DNA of 34,504 nucleotides from DAOOWV01 sp035371485 (GTDB lineage: Bacteria; Patescibacteriota; Dojkabacteria; JAFGLO01). The stretch lies in NCBI GenBank assembly GCA_035371485.1, contig DAOOWV010000011.1:1-34504 (forward strand), given 5' to 3'. This document shows positions 24,336 to 31,398 of the stretch, in pieces. Numbering within the stretch: the first letter of the stretch is position 1; each line of letters opens with the position of its first letter. The notes beneath the pieces are model-generated. The model was not told the origin of the DNA, did not search any database, and worked only from the letters and a program-made list of their open reading frames with translations. The translations under genes and the position numbers were made by a program.

Positions 24336-24341
24336 ATTATA
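24336..24341 (-). promoter_or_regulatory. possible internal -10 box before rpsP
   Basis: The minus strand reads TATAAT, 27 bases before the rpsP start. The predicted start of transcription is near 24329. A weak TTGTGT lies too far upstream (21-base spacer). It may give rpsP extra transcription inside the operon. Confidence 0.3.
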
Positions 24342-24397
24342 TCTAAGCAGTTTAAGTATTGTACACAATAATAATCTTTTTGTAAAGATATAATTCA

Positions 24398-25105
24398 CTA
24401 ATTCCTGGGAAAGTTGTTTAGTGCATTCCTAGCACTATCTTCTTCTGCCTTTTGTTTTGAATGTCCTTTTCCTTTGGCAAGTACTTTGTCATTGCATAAT
24501 ACTTTTGCATAAAAAATTTTATCGTGTGCAGGGCCAATTTCTTTGTAAATAACATATTCTGGAGTTACTTTTTCGTTTGATTGGATAATTTCCTGAAGTT
24601 TGGTTTTGGGGTCTACTTCCTCGATTAAGGATACAAGTTTTTCGGTTTGTTTTATTATTGTGTTAGTTACAAACTTTTTTGCTTTTTCGTATCCTGAATC
24701 TTTGTAAATTGCTCCAACTAATGATTCAAAAATATTAGCAAGAATTTTTTCTTTTTTTTCTCCTCCAGTTTCTCTTTCACTTTTACTCATCAAAATGAAT
24801 TGTGGTATATTCAAGCCTGTGATCGTTTGAGCTAATGTTTCCGTTCTTACCATTACTGATCTTAATTGAGTTAATCTACCTTCAGGAAATTTTGTAAAAT
24901 TCGAATATATAAAATCAGAAATAATTAACTCAAGTACTGCATCGCCAAGAAATTCTATTCTTTCGTTTGAGTTTTCAGTTTTAGAACTAAATGATCTATG
25001 TGTTAGAGCTCTTGTAAGTAATTTTTTATCAGTGAACTCATAGTTTAATAAGTTCTCAATTTTTTTTATTTGCTCATTACTGAGTTGTGGTCGAATAGTT
25101 TTCAT
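24398..25105 (-). CDS. rnc: ribonuclease III
   Basis: The protein is 235 aa from ATG 25105. The nuclease domain has LTHRSFSSKTENSNERIEFL and GDAVLELIISD (about 34-64), including the Glu and Asp of the signature. The second metal-binding segment reads KILANIFESLVGAIYKDSG. The usual Asp of LADxxEA (D114 in E. coli) is Asn, while the Glu is kept. A double-stranded RNA-binding domain follows (about 160-235: DPKTKLQEIIQSNEKVTPEY to GKGHSKQKAEEDSARNALNN). It processes rRNA precursors and other duplex RNAs. The start overlaps the end of nusB by 29 bases. Confidence 0.95.
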   Translation of the reverse strand: MKTIRPQLSNEQIKKIENLLNYEFTDKKLLTRALTHRSFSSKTENSNERIEFLGDAVLELIISDFIYSNFTKFPEGRLTQLRSVMVRTETLAQTITGLNIPQFILMSKSERETGGEKKEKILANIFESLVGAIYKDSGYEKAKKFVTNTIIKQTEKLVSLIEEVDPKTKLQEIIQSNEKVTPEYVIYKEIGPAHDKIFYAKVLCNDKVLAKGKGHSKQKAEEDSARNALNNFPRN

Positions 25106-25541
25106 GTATTTTATTAATTATGGCATTTATTAATTTAGTATTGTTATCTGAAACGGTATATTTCGATATTTCAACGGCTTCTGATATTGCTACTTTAGGT
25201 GGGGTTATTTTAGCAATAACAGATTCCCAAGTGGCATATCTTAAAATATTTAGAGATATTTTATCAAATTCTGCAATTGATCTCTTGGAGCTAAATTCAG
25301 AAATATGTTTGTCAATTATTGTTAAATTACTGATGATTTGATCAAAATCGTTATAAATTTTTACTGGATCAAAGGAATTTACTCCAAGCATATCTGCAAC
25401 TTCCCCTGGGGTAATTGGTTTATTGTAATTTGCTTTTGTATTATCGTTAAAAAAAGTAATATAGAGCATTACGATGCATATTATGCGTTGGATTCTTTTT
25501 GATAAGTGTTTTGGTGGTATACTACTTTGAATTTTTTTCAC
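25077..25541 (-). CDS. nusB: transcription antitermination factor NusB
   Basis: The frame can open at GTG 25577, but that would run 56 bases into rpmF. GTG 25541 (MKKIQSSIPPKHLSKRIQRI) gives 154 aa and a normal NusB length. Family features are the basic start of helix 1 (LSKRIQR), a helical body, FDKISLNILRYATWESVI and TPPKVAISEAVEISKYTVSD, then NTKLINAIINKIHENY, which matches the NusB C-terminal segment (normally FVNGVLD). With NusA, NusE and NusG it keeps RNA polymerase on rRNA operons. Its neighbours (rpmF upstream, rnc downstream) fit rRNA synthesis and processing. The exact start is uncertain. Confidence 0.85.
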   Translation of the reverse strand: MKKIQSSIPPKHLSKRIQRIICIVMLYITFFNDNTKANYNKPITPGEVADMLGVNSFDPVKIYNDFDQIISNLTIIDKHISEFSSKRSIAEFDKISLNILRYATWESVIAKITPPKVAISEAVEISKYTVSDNNTKLINAIINKIHENYSTTTQ

Positions 25542-25680
25542 ATTCAGGGCAAATTTTATGTGATCTATGTGGTGCACCGCATTTTTTGCACTTTACTACA
25601 TTGATTTTTGTTAATTTGTCACCTTCTCTTCTTTTCCCTTTGCGGGCTGTCGAGATTCTTCTTTTTGGAACTGCGGCCAT
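25522..25680 (-). CDS. rpmF: 50S ribosomal protein L32
   Basis: This is a 52-aa protein from ATG 25680 to TAG 25522. It opens MAAVPKRRISTARKGKRREG and carries a zinc ribbon with C31, C34, C44 and C47 (CKKCGAPHRSHKICPEC). This is a complete bL32 with all four zinc ligands, the C+ form. It overlaps the start of nusB by 20 bases and is the first gene of the RNA/cell-wall series, with a promoter about 100 bases upstream. Confidence 0.95.
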   Translation of the reverse strand: MAAVPKRRISTARKGKRREGDKLTKINVVKCKKCGAPHRSHKICPECEKNSK

Positions 25681-25777
25681 TTTTTTCAATTAATAACTTA
25701 CTTAGATAGGGAACACAATCTCATGCTTATAGACCGTTATTACCTTGCTATAAACTTGTTGTTCAACCTTGAGAGAT

Positions 25778-25806
25778 ATTTTAACACAGTTTGAGAATTG
25801 ATACAA
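25778..25806 (-). promoter_or_regulatory. promoter of the rpmF-to-mraY gene series
   Basis: On the minus strand TTGTAT (25806-25801) and TGtTAAAAT (-10 at 25783-25778) are separated by 17 bases. The start of transcription would be near 25771, leaving a leader of about 90 bases. The leader contains a small inverted repeat (TTATAG at 25727-25732 with CTATAA at 25748-25753). Confidence 0.55.
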
Positions 25807-25833
25807 GAATCATAAGTGAGAAAAGATGTAATT

Positions 25834-25881
25834 AACAAACGAACGAGTGAACTTACTAACTAATTTATTACATATCATTTA
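25834..25881 (+). repeat. GAAC-tract fragment with TATCATTTA words
   Basis: AACAAACGAACGAGTGAAC shares words with the lead-in of repeats B and C. It is followed by TTACTAACTAATTTATTACA and TATCATTTATTAC, the latter complementary to the ATGATATGT word of those repeats. No GC-rich core is present, so this looks like a partial or rearranged copy. It sits at the 3' end of the second SGNH gene. Confidence 0.5.
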
Positions 25882-27516
25882 TTACTTCAACCTCTGATCA
25901 GTGTTCTTCTCAAAATTTTTTAAGATAAGTAAAAATGAAATAGTAAATAATGGGAAAATTATAGCAATTACGTATATAATTTTCAGGTTATTGTTTGGTG
26001 GTAGAATACCAGTCTTATTGATTGTAAATGTGCTTTCTTCTTGTAGGTTATTAAAAAAAGTTACAACAAGACGATAATTATTCTCTTTATTTTGGAGTGG
26101 AATTTGAGTTGAGAAATTGCCGTGTTTGTCAATAGTAACTTCAGTATTGATTTCCACTTCTTCCGAATAAATTTTAATTTGAGCTGATAAATCAGAAGTA
26201 TGTCCTCTTAGCGTAAAAAAATCATTTTCATGTGATTTGGGAGGTAGTTTAAAATTAAACTGAGGTTTAACCATATAACTAGAGAAACCGTCCGTTTCAA
26301 AGGTCAAAACATTATCATTTAGCAAGATTTTGTTTTGATCAATTACTGATAATCCATCAGAACTAATAATTTCAGGTTTTTGAAGAAGTTTGATGTTATA
26401 AAGCTTAACTATCGCTTTTTTGTCCAATTGTGGTAGAAATTCTATATCAATTTTGACTTTTCCGTTCTCAATTTTTACATATTGATCTAACCTGTTAAAT
26501 CTATACAGTAATTCTCTGTTAGACAGATCAACTGGTTCAATAAATCTTATCTTACCATTTTCTTTTATCTCTATTGTGAAATCACTTACAGAGCTAGCCT
26601 TTGTTAATGTAAGATTTGAAAGTGTTGTGGTTTCGCTAGAATCTGATAAAAAAATGTCAGGGAGAGTGCTATATGAAATAGGAGCTAATGAGTTTGGATC
26701 AGGTATAATTTCTAAGGGATATTGATTTATTTGTTTTATTTCTCCAAATGCTATTTTCTGACTCATATATTCAATTACAAGGTCAGCAAGAATAGTTCCA
26801 CCATGTAATGTTAAGTGTACTCCATCTTTAGATTTAACTTTATCTATATTTCCGTTGTTATCCGCAAGCAATTGAACAAATTGTCCATTTATGGCAAATC
26901 TGTCCCAGGAATTAATAAAAACACAATTTGAAAACATTGCACATTGTTCTTCATAGATTGGATTCATTCGAATAAAATAGTTGTAGAATCTAGGGGTTTC
27001 TGGTATTGGATGCCCAACCCAAAATATATATTTTACTTGAGAATGATAATTTGTTAAGAAATCATTAACCCTTTTTTTATATACTGCATCCCAGTTTTCT
27101 TTGTTTTCCATGGTATAAGCTCTACCATCCTCGGCAATTATATTCTGACCGTCATTTGCACCAAGGTAAATTATTAATACATCAGGGTTTTCATCGTTTA
27201 TTATGTCTTGAGTATATGTGAACCAGTTAAAATAATCTTTTCTATTTAGTCCAGATGAAATTTTGAATCTTTTGGTGGCAATAACTCCTTCTATATGGTT
27301 TAGTTTGTTTTCAAGCTGACTTCCAAATCCCCACTCTATTAGAGAATCTCCAATTATTAATACTTTAACAGGGGTTTTAAGTCTTCCATCTGTTTCAATA
27401 TATACATCAGTTATTTCAGATTGTTCAGCATGAATTGGAAAAATAGTTGAATGTCCTATTAAAAAAATAGATGTTAGAGGAATTATTAATAGCAAGATTT
27501 TTTTAAAAAGTTTCAT
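25882..27516 (-). CDS. exported SGNH hydrolase (DUF459-like), second of tandem pair
   Basis: The protein is 544 aa with a signal peptide at about 1-30 (MKLFKKILLLIIPLTSIFLI). The SGNH domain (about 50-260) has block I KVLIIGDSLIEWGFG with the nucleophile Ser at 58, LIIYLGANDGQNI with Asn 121, YIFWVGHPIPETPRFYN, and block V KSKDGVHLTLHGG with the Asp-His pair. The pattern (YFNWFTY, LGANDGQ, WVGHP, DGVHLT) is that of the DUF459/SGNH family. A beta-rich region (270-440) and an Ig-like domain (about 440-510) follow, then a C-terminal membrane helix (LKIIYVIAIIFPLFTISFLL) and a basic end. It is likely a cell-surface esterase acting on acylated wall or polysaccharide. It overlaps its paralogue's end by 14 bases. 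Confidence 0.85.
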   Translation of the reverse strand: MKLFKKILLLIIPLTSIFLIGHSTIFPIHAEQSEITDVYIETDGRLKTPVKVLIIGDSLIEWGFGSQLENKLNHIEGVIATKRFKISSGLNRKDYFNWFTYTQDIINDENPDVLIIYLGANDGQNIIAEDGRAYTMENKENWDAVYKKRVNDFLTNYHSQVKYIFWVGHPIPETPRFYNYFIRMNPIYEEQCAMFSNCVFINSWDRFAINGQFVQLLADNNGNIDKVKSKDGVHLTLHGGTILADLVIEYMSQKIAFGEIKQINQYPLEIIPDPNSLAPISYSTLPDIFLSDSSETTTLSNLTLTKASSVSDFTIEIKENGKIRFIEPVDLSNRELLYRFNRLDQYVKIENGKVKIDIEFLPQLDKKAIVKLYNIKLLQKPEIISSDGLSVIDQNKILLNDNVLTFETDGFSSYMVKPQFNFKLPPKSHENDFFTLRGHTSDLSAQIKIYSEEVEINTEVTIDKHGNFSTQIPLQNKENNYRLVVTFFNNLQEESTFTINKTGILPPNNNLKIIYVIAIIFPLFTISFLLILKNFEKNTDQRLK

Positions 27517-29194
27517 TAGTTATAAGAGCTTTTTTAGTTTTATACTTTTTAACTAAAATGATTGTTGTGGCAGTTAATAATAACGCAATTATTGTAATAA
27601 CTATATATAACACGAGTGAATTTCCTTTTTGAGAAATTGGTAAAATATCCTTATTTCCATTAGGTCTTATAACTTCAATCGTGTGGGTTTCGGTTAGTCC
27701 ATTAAAGAAAGTAACTTCAAAACTATAAGTTGTTTTATCACCAATTATAGGAACTTCTACACTAAAACTTCCGTCACTTTCAATTTTTTCAACGGTTATT
27801 GCAATATTGTGTGGCAATTTTGCAATAATTAAAGAATTAGGATCAGAAGTTACGCCGTTGATGGTTGTAACCTCTTGGTCTTTTGTTATAGGTAATGCAG
27901 TAAGTCCTATAGAGGGTTTAATTGTATATCTAGAAAATCCTGTAACATTAAAGGATAACGTTTGATTTTCTAAAATAATATTGGATACATTTCCTTCATC
28001 CAAATTACCATCTTTAAGGATAACTGGAGTTTCAAGTAAATTTATATTATGAATTGTAATTTTGGCTGGTTTATTGAGTTGGGGTAATTGTGCTGTATCA
28101 ACCTCTACCTCTCCTTGATTTATCTTTATAAATTTATCAAGTTGAGAAAAAGAATCCTTTAATTCATTTGCAGATAGGTCAATATCCTCTGTAAATTGTA
28201 TTGATCCAACATTAAGTATTTCAAGTGTGAGGTCTTTTACAGCCTTAGAATTTTCAAGGGTTAGATTAGAAAGATTTGTTGTGTTGCTTCCCTCCTGAAT
28301 AAAGATATCTGGTATTTTAGCTTTTGAAACAGGGGCTTTGGGAATTATTACAACGGGTTTGGGTGTTGGTTGAATGACAATAGCTTTAGGTTCACCAAAA
28401 TTTATTTTTTGGTTAAGATAGTCAATTACTAAATCACTTAAAATATTACCACCATGATTTGTAAGATGTACCCCATCAGAACCTTTAACAATTCCAGATA
28501 CTCCATTATTGTCAGTTACATATTCTGAGAATTTACCATTTATTGCGAATCTATTCCACGAATTAATATAAATAGTATTAGAATATTGTGAACATTGAGA
28601 TGAGTAAATACTATTCATTCTTATAAATTTGTTATAAAAGTCGGAAGTTCTTGGGATTGGATGGCCAACCCAAAAAATATATTTCACAGAGCCTCTATTT
28701 TCATTGAGAAATCTATTAACTCTTTTGGTATAAGCCATATTCCAGTTTTCTGTGTCACTCAAAGCATAAACTTTTCCATCATCATCTACTATACCCTGCC
28801 CATCATTTGCACCAATCATTATTATGAGAATATCAGGTTTTTCAGCATTAATTAATTGTTGGGTATATGCATACCAATCGAAATAATCAATTCTGTTTAA
28901 TCCTGTAGAATATCTTCCTTTTCTTACAATTGTTATGCCTTCAAATGTTTTAATTTTCTTTTCAAATTGAGGTCCGAAACCCTCATTAATAAGAGAATCT
29001 CCGATTAATAAAATTTTAAGAGGAGGTTGAAGTCTATTGTCGGGAGGTTCGGATGGATTTTCTTCAGGAGTTTGATTTTCGGGAGTTTCTGCTTCTTGTG
29101 CATAAATTATTGAGCTACTAAAAGTGAAAAAAATAACGGAAAATATTACACTAAATATCAATAATAATGATAATCTATTTCGTTTTATTGTCAT
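27503..29194 (-). CDS. exported SGNH hydrolase (DUF459-like), first of tandem pair
   Basis: The protein is 563 aa and a paralogue of the next gene along its full length. It has a signal peptide at about 1-32 and a Pro/Glu-rich linker (ENQTPEENPSEPPDNR, 40-54). The SGNH domain has ILLIGDSLINEGFG (Ser 67), IMIGANDGQGI (Asn 130), YIFWVGHPIPRTSDFYN and GSDGVHLTNHGGN (Asp 240, His 243). A proline-rich spacer (TPKPVVIIPKAPVSKAKIPD) leads to the beta-rich and Ig-like regions, and a membrane helix near 530-550 plus a basic tail ends the protein. All SGNH catalytic blocks are kept, so both paralogues may be active. It overlaps rsmD by 20 bases, showing co-transcription with RNA-modification genes. Confidence 0.85.
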   Translation of the reverse strand: MTIKRNRLSLLLIFSVIFSVIFFTFSSSIIYAQEAETPENQTPEENPSEPPDNRLQPPLKILLIGDSLINEGFGPQFEKKIKTFEGITIVRKGRYSTGLNRIDYFDWYAYTQQLINAEKPDILIIMIGANDGQGIVDDDGKVYALSDTENWNMAYTKRVNRFLNENRGSVKYIFWVGHPIPRTSDFYNKFIRMNSIYSSQCSQYSNTIYINSWNRFAINGKFSEYVTDNNGVSGIVKGSDGVHLTNHGGNILSDLVIDYLNQKINFGEPKAIVIQPTPKPVVIIPKAPVSKAKIPDIFIQEGSNTTNLSNLTLENSKAVKDLTLEILNVGSIQFTEDIDLSANELKDSFSQLDKFIKINQGEVEVDTAQLPQLNKPAKITIHNINLLETPVILKDGNLDEGNVSNIILENQTLSFNVTGFSRYTIKPSIGLTALPITKDQEVTTINGVTSDPNSLIIAKLPHNIAITVEKIESDGSFSVEVPIIGDKTTYSFEVTFFNGLTETHTIEVIRPNGNKDILPISQKGNSLVLYIVITIIALLLTATTIILVKKYKTKKALITNETF

Positions 29195-29771
29195 TTTTTG
29201 ATGTAAAAAAATATATTGATGCTACTGAGATCGAATATTTTTTTTGTATATCCAATTCTAAAATGCCGTGCGTTCCAACTAAGTTTTCTGGTGGGGTAAC
29301 GAAATGACTATGTTTGAAAACTAAAATTCCCTTATCATTCAGTAAGCATGAAGCGTTGTAAAGCAAGTCTTCAATTTTATCTTTGTCTCTTACTGAGTAA
29401 GGTGGATCTATAAATATAATATCATATTTAATGTCTGTTGTATTCTGTGCAAGCACAAAATCTTCAACAGAACTAGTATAAATTTGACAATTGTATTCTG
29501 CATTACAGAGTTTTATGTTTTTTTCAAGAAGTGAATGAGATTCCTTATTCTGGTCTACAAAATCACAACTTTTTGCTCCTCTGGACAATGCCTCTAACCC
29601 CAAACTTCCAATTCCAGCGTAAAGATCTAATATATCAGCATTTATTAATGCAAATTTTAAAGTTTCAAACATGCCTTGTTTAAAACGGCTAGAAGCTGTC
29701 CTAATTGTTTTGGAATCTTTAGGAGTATATAATCTTTTTCCTTTATATTTACCAGCAATTATTGTTGTCAT
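29175..29771 (-). CDS. rsmD: 16S rRNA (guanine966-N2)-methyltransferase RsmD
   Basis: The protein is 198 aa from ATG 29771. It starts MTTIIAGKYKGKRLYTPKDS with the RsmD N-terminal pattern, then IRTASSRFKQGMFETL. The SAM-binding motif I is LDLYAGIGSLGLEALSRGA (48-66), and the catalytic DPPY is at 122-125 (IIFIDPPYSV). It methylates G966 (E. coli numbering) of 16S rRNA. The C-terminus is short and ends in a Lys-rich stretch that overlaps the SGNH gene start by 20 bases. Confidence 0.92.
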   Translation of the reverse strand: MTTIIAGKYKGKRLYTPKDSKTIRTASSRFKQGMFETLKFALINADILDLYAGIGSLGLEALSRGAKSCDFVDQNKESHSLLEKNIKLCNAEYNCQIYTSSVEDFVLAQNTTDIKYDIIFIDPPYSVRDKDKIEDLLYNASCLLNDKGILVFKHSHFVTPPENLVGTHGILELDIQKKYSISVASIYFFTSKNDNKTK

Positions 29772-29854
29772 CCTTTTAAACTAAAATTTAAAAGTGAAAA
29801 GTGAAAAACTTCGAAAAATGGTTTAGTTATTCAACTTGTTCACCTGTAACTTGC

Positions 29855-30700
29855 TTATAAGTATTTTTTTATCCACCTAATTTGGTATTTTGCATATTTT
29901 ACATGTCTTCTAACAATTTCTAATTTCATTTCCTCAAGTGTTATTTGATTATCAAGAAATTTAATAATCTCTGGATACCCCATTGTTTTAAGTCCTGGTG
30001 AGTCTGGATGATATTTTTTGAGAACTTTTTGTGTTTCCTCTATTAAACCCTGTTTAATCATTCTTTCGACTCTATGAGGAAGTAAGTTTCTCAATTCGTC
30101 TATATTTCGATTTAATTTAATCGGTAAAATTCTATATTTAGGATTGTTCCTTAATTTTTGCTTTGGATCTACTGTTGGATCTTCAGACAATATTTCAATC
30201 CATCGTATTAAACGTCTTTTGTTTTTCTGTTCACTTTCGTTTAAATTATTCCAACTTTTAATGTTTATCTTTTTTACTTTAGCTTGTAATTCTTCAAGGG
30301 TTTTGTTTTCAAGAGTAGCCCTTAGTTTAGGGTTAGGTTTACTGCTTCGTAATGTATAGTTATTAATTAATGCGGTAATATACATTACTGTCCCCCCAAC
30401 AATAATAGGAATCTTACCCTCTTTTAATATTTTATCACATATAGGATTAGTGTGTTCTATAAAGTCAAATGCGTTAAACGATTCATCTGGATTGATAAGA
30501 TCTATTCCGTAAACTGGTATGTTATATTTAGTCTTAGCTTCAATTAATTCATCCTTGTGAGTTCCAATAGTTAATTCTTTATAAATTTTTCTTGAATCCG
30601 CTGATATAATGGAAGTTCCAAGCGCTCGTGCCATACTTATAGCTAATGAAGATTTTCCCGTGCCTGTTGTTCCGTAAATGACGATTATTGGTTTTGCCAT
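29855..30700 (-). CDS. miaA: tRNA dimethylallyltransferase MiaA
   Basis: The protein is 281 aa from ATG 30700. The P-loop is YGTTGTGKSSLAISMARALG (9-28), followed by IISADSRKIYKELTIGTHKD with the catalytic Asp-Ser-Arg, and IPIIVGGTVMYITALI. The tRNA-contact part includes LRNLLPHRVERMIKQGLIEE and GLKTMGYPEIIKFLDNQITL; VKYAKYQIRWIKK near the end matches the family QxxWxR region. It adds a dimethylallyl group to A37 of tRNAs reading UNN codons. It overlaps the SpoU-type gene by 16 bases. Confidence 0.93.
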   Translation of the reverse strand: MAKPIIVIYGTTGTGKSSLAISMARALGTSIISADSRKIYKELTIGTHKDELIEAKTKYNIPVYGIDLINPDESFNAFDFIEHTNPICDKILKEGKIPIIVGGTVMYITALINNYTLRSSKPNPKLRATLENKTLEELQAKVKKINIKSWNNLNESEQKNKRRLIRWIEILSEDPTVDPKQKLRNNPKYRILPIKLNRNIDELRNLLPHRVERMIKQGLIEETQKVLKKYHPDSPGLKTMGYPEIIKFLDNQITLEEMKLEIVRRHVKYAKYQIRWIKKYL

Positions 30701-31170
30701 TGATAAGCTATGAAATAACTTACTATTGCTGTTGCAACTTCAACATTTAAAGACTCTTTTATTCCAAGCATAGGTATTTCAATACATTTGTATTTTTCAA
30801 CAATATCTTCATTTACCCCCCATTGCTCATGCCCTACTATAAGTGCAAGTTTATTAGGATATTTTACTTGTGTGTATAGTTGGCTCTGATTACTTTGTTC
30901 TAATGCAAAGATGTGAAACCCTTCTTGTTCTGCTGAAATAATAGCCTCAGAAAGTTTAGTAAAATATTTCCAGGGTACCGATTTCTCGGCGTCTAACGCT
31001 GTTTTGTGAACTTTGGGATTATCTGGTGTTGGAGAGATTCCGGTGATATAAAATCTTACTCCCTTCCCTAACCCATCAAGAGTCCTGAAAATTGCTCCAA
31101 TATTGTAGGCTGACCTAACATTATCTGAGATAATAATTAGTTCATTTAGTTGACTAAGATTAGATTTCAT
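30685..31170 (-). CDS. SpoU/TrmH-family RNA 2'-O-methyltransferase
   Basis: The protein is 161 aa from ATG 31170 and has the SPOUT knot fold. Motif 1 is DNVRSAYNIGAIFRTLDGLG (with the Asn and Arg used in catalysis), motif 2 is LALIVGHEQWGVNEDI, and motif 3 is IPMLGIKESLNVEVATAIVS. It has no N-terminal substrate-binding extension, so it is a minimal member like TrmL or TrmH-type enzymes; the target tRNA or rRNA base is undetermined. It is the first gene of the miaA-rsmD-SGNH series, with a promoter and a perfect palindrome directly upstream. Confidence 0.9.
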   Translation of the reverse strand: MKSNLSQLNELIIISDNVRSAYNIGAIFRTLDGLGKGVRFYITGISPTPDNPKVHKTALDAEKSVPWKYFTKLSEAIISAEQEGFHIFALEQSNQSQLYTQVKYPNKLALIVGHEQWGVNEDIVEKYKCIEIPMLGIKESLNVEVATAIVSYFIAYQWQNQ

Positions 31171-31182
31171 CTTTTTAGATCT

Positions 31183-31198
31183 GCTAATAATTATTAGC
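31183..31198. promoter_or_regulatory. perfect 16-base palindrome at the SpoU-gene transcription start
   Basis: GCTAATAATTATTAGC is a perfect palindrome. It covers the predicted start of transcription (about 31193) of the minus-strand promoter and the first bases of the leader. It is a candidate operator for a dimeric repressor or a short RNA hairpin. Confidence 0.45.
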
Positions 31199-31199
31199 T

Positions 31200-31228
31200 A
31201 TGATATCAAATTTAGATCATTGAATCAA
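31200..31228 (-). promoter_or_regulatory. promoter of the SpoU-miaA-rsmD-SGNH series
   Basis: On the minus strand TTGATT (31228-31223) and an extended -10 TGaTATCAT (31208-31200) have a 17-base spacer. Transcription would start near 31193, about 23 bases before ATG 31170. Confidence 0.6.
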
Positions 31229-31248
31229 ATCTTTTAGGAGTGTTCAAT

Positions 31249-31278
31249 TTGACATTTAATGATATATTGTGTTATAAT
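31249..31278 (+). promoter_or_regulatory. near-consensus promoter of the ABC exporter
   Basis: TTGACA (31249-31254), an 18-base spacer and TATAAT (31273-31278) with TGt directly before it form one of the strongest promoter matches in the window. Transcription would start near 31285. It lies within the first codons of the longest open frame (from 31240), showing that the real translation start is downstream. Confidence 0.75.
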
Positions 31279-31365
31279 AATCGGTACATTAACTGTATAA
31301 AATTTTCCAAGCAGTTCAATAATTGGCCGATTTTCCAATTGTCTTTTAAGTCAAATTGTTCAAAG

Positions 31366-31395
31366 TTGACCTCAAAGTTTAATTTGTGTTATGTT
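31366..31395 (+). promoter_or_regulatory. second, similar promoter of the ABC exporter
   Basis: TTGACC (31366-31371), an 18-base spacer and an extended -10 TGtTATGTT (ending 31395) repeat the layout of the upstream promoter, including TTGTGTTAT around the -10. Transcription would start at or just after the GTG at 31399, so any message from it would be leaderless. Confidence 0.4.
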
Positions 31396-31398
31396 CGA

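Noticed and set aside
25499..25693. 64-codon plus-strand frame over rpmF
   Set aside because: The minus strand encodes a complete L32 with four zinc-binding Cys.
31240..31398. Extended N-terminus of the ABC exporter from 31240
   Set aside because: A near-consensus promoter lies inside it and the sequence is Asn/Phe/Cys-rich without family similarity; GTG 31399 is a better start.
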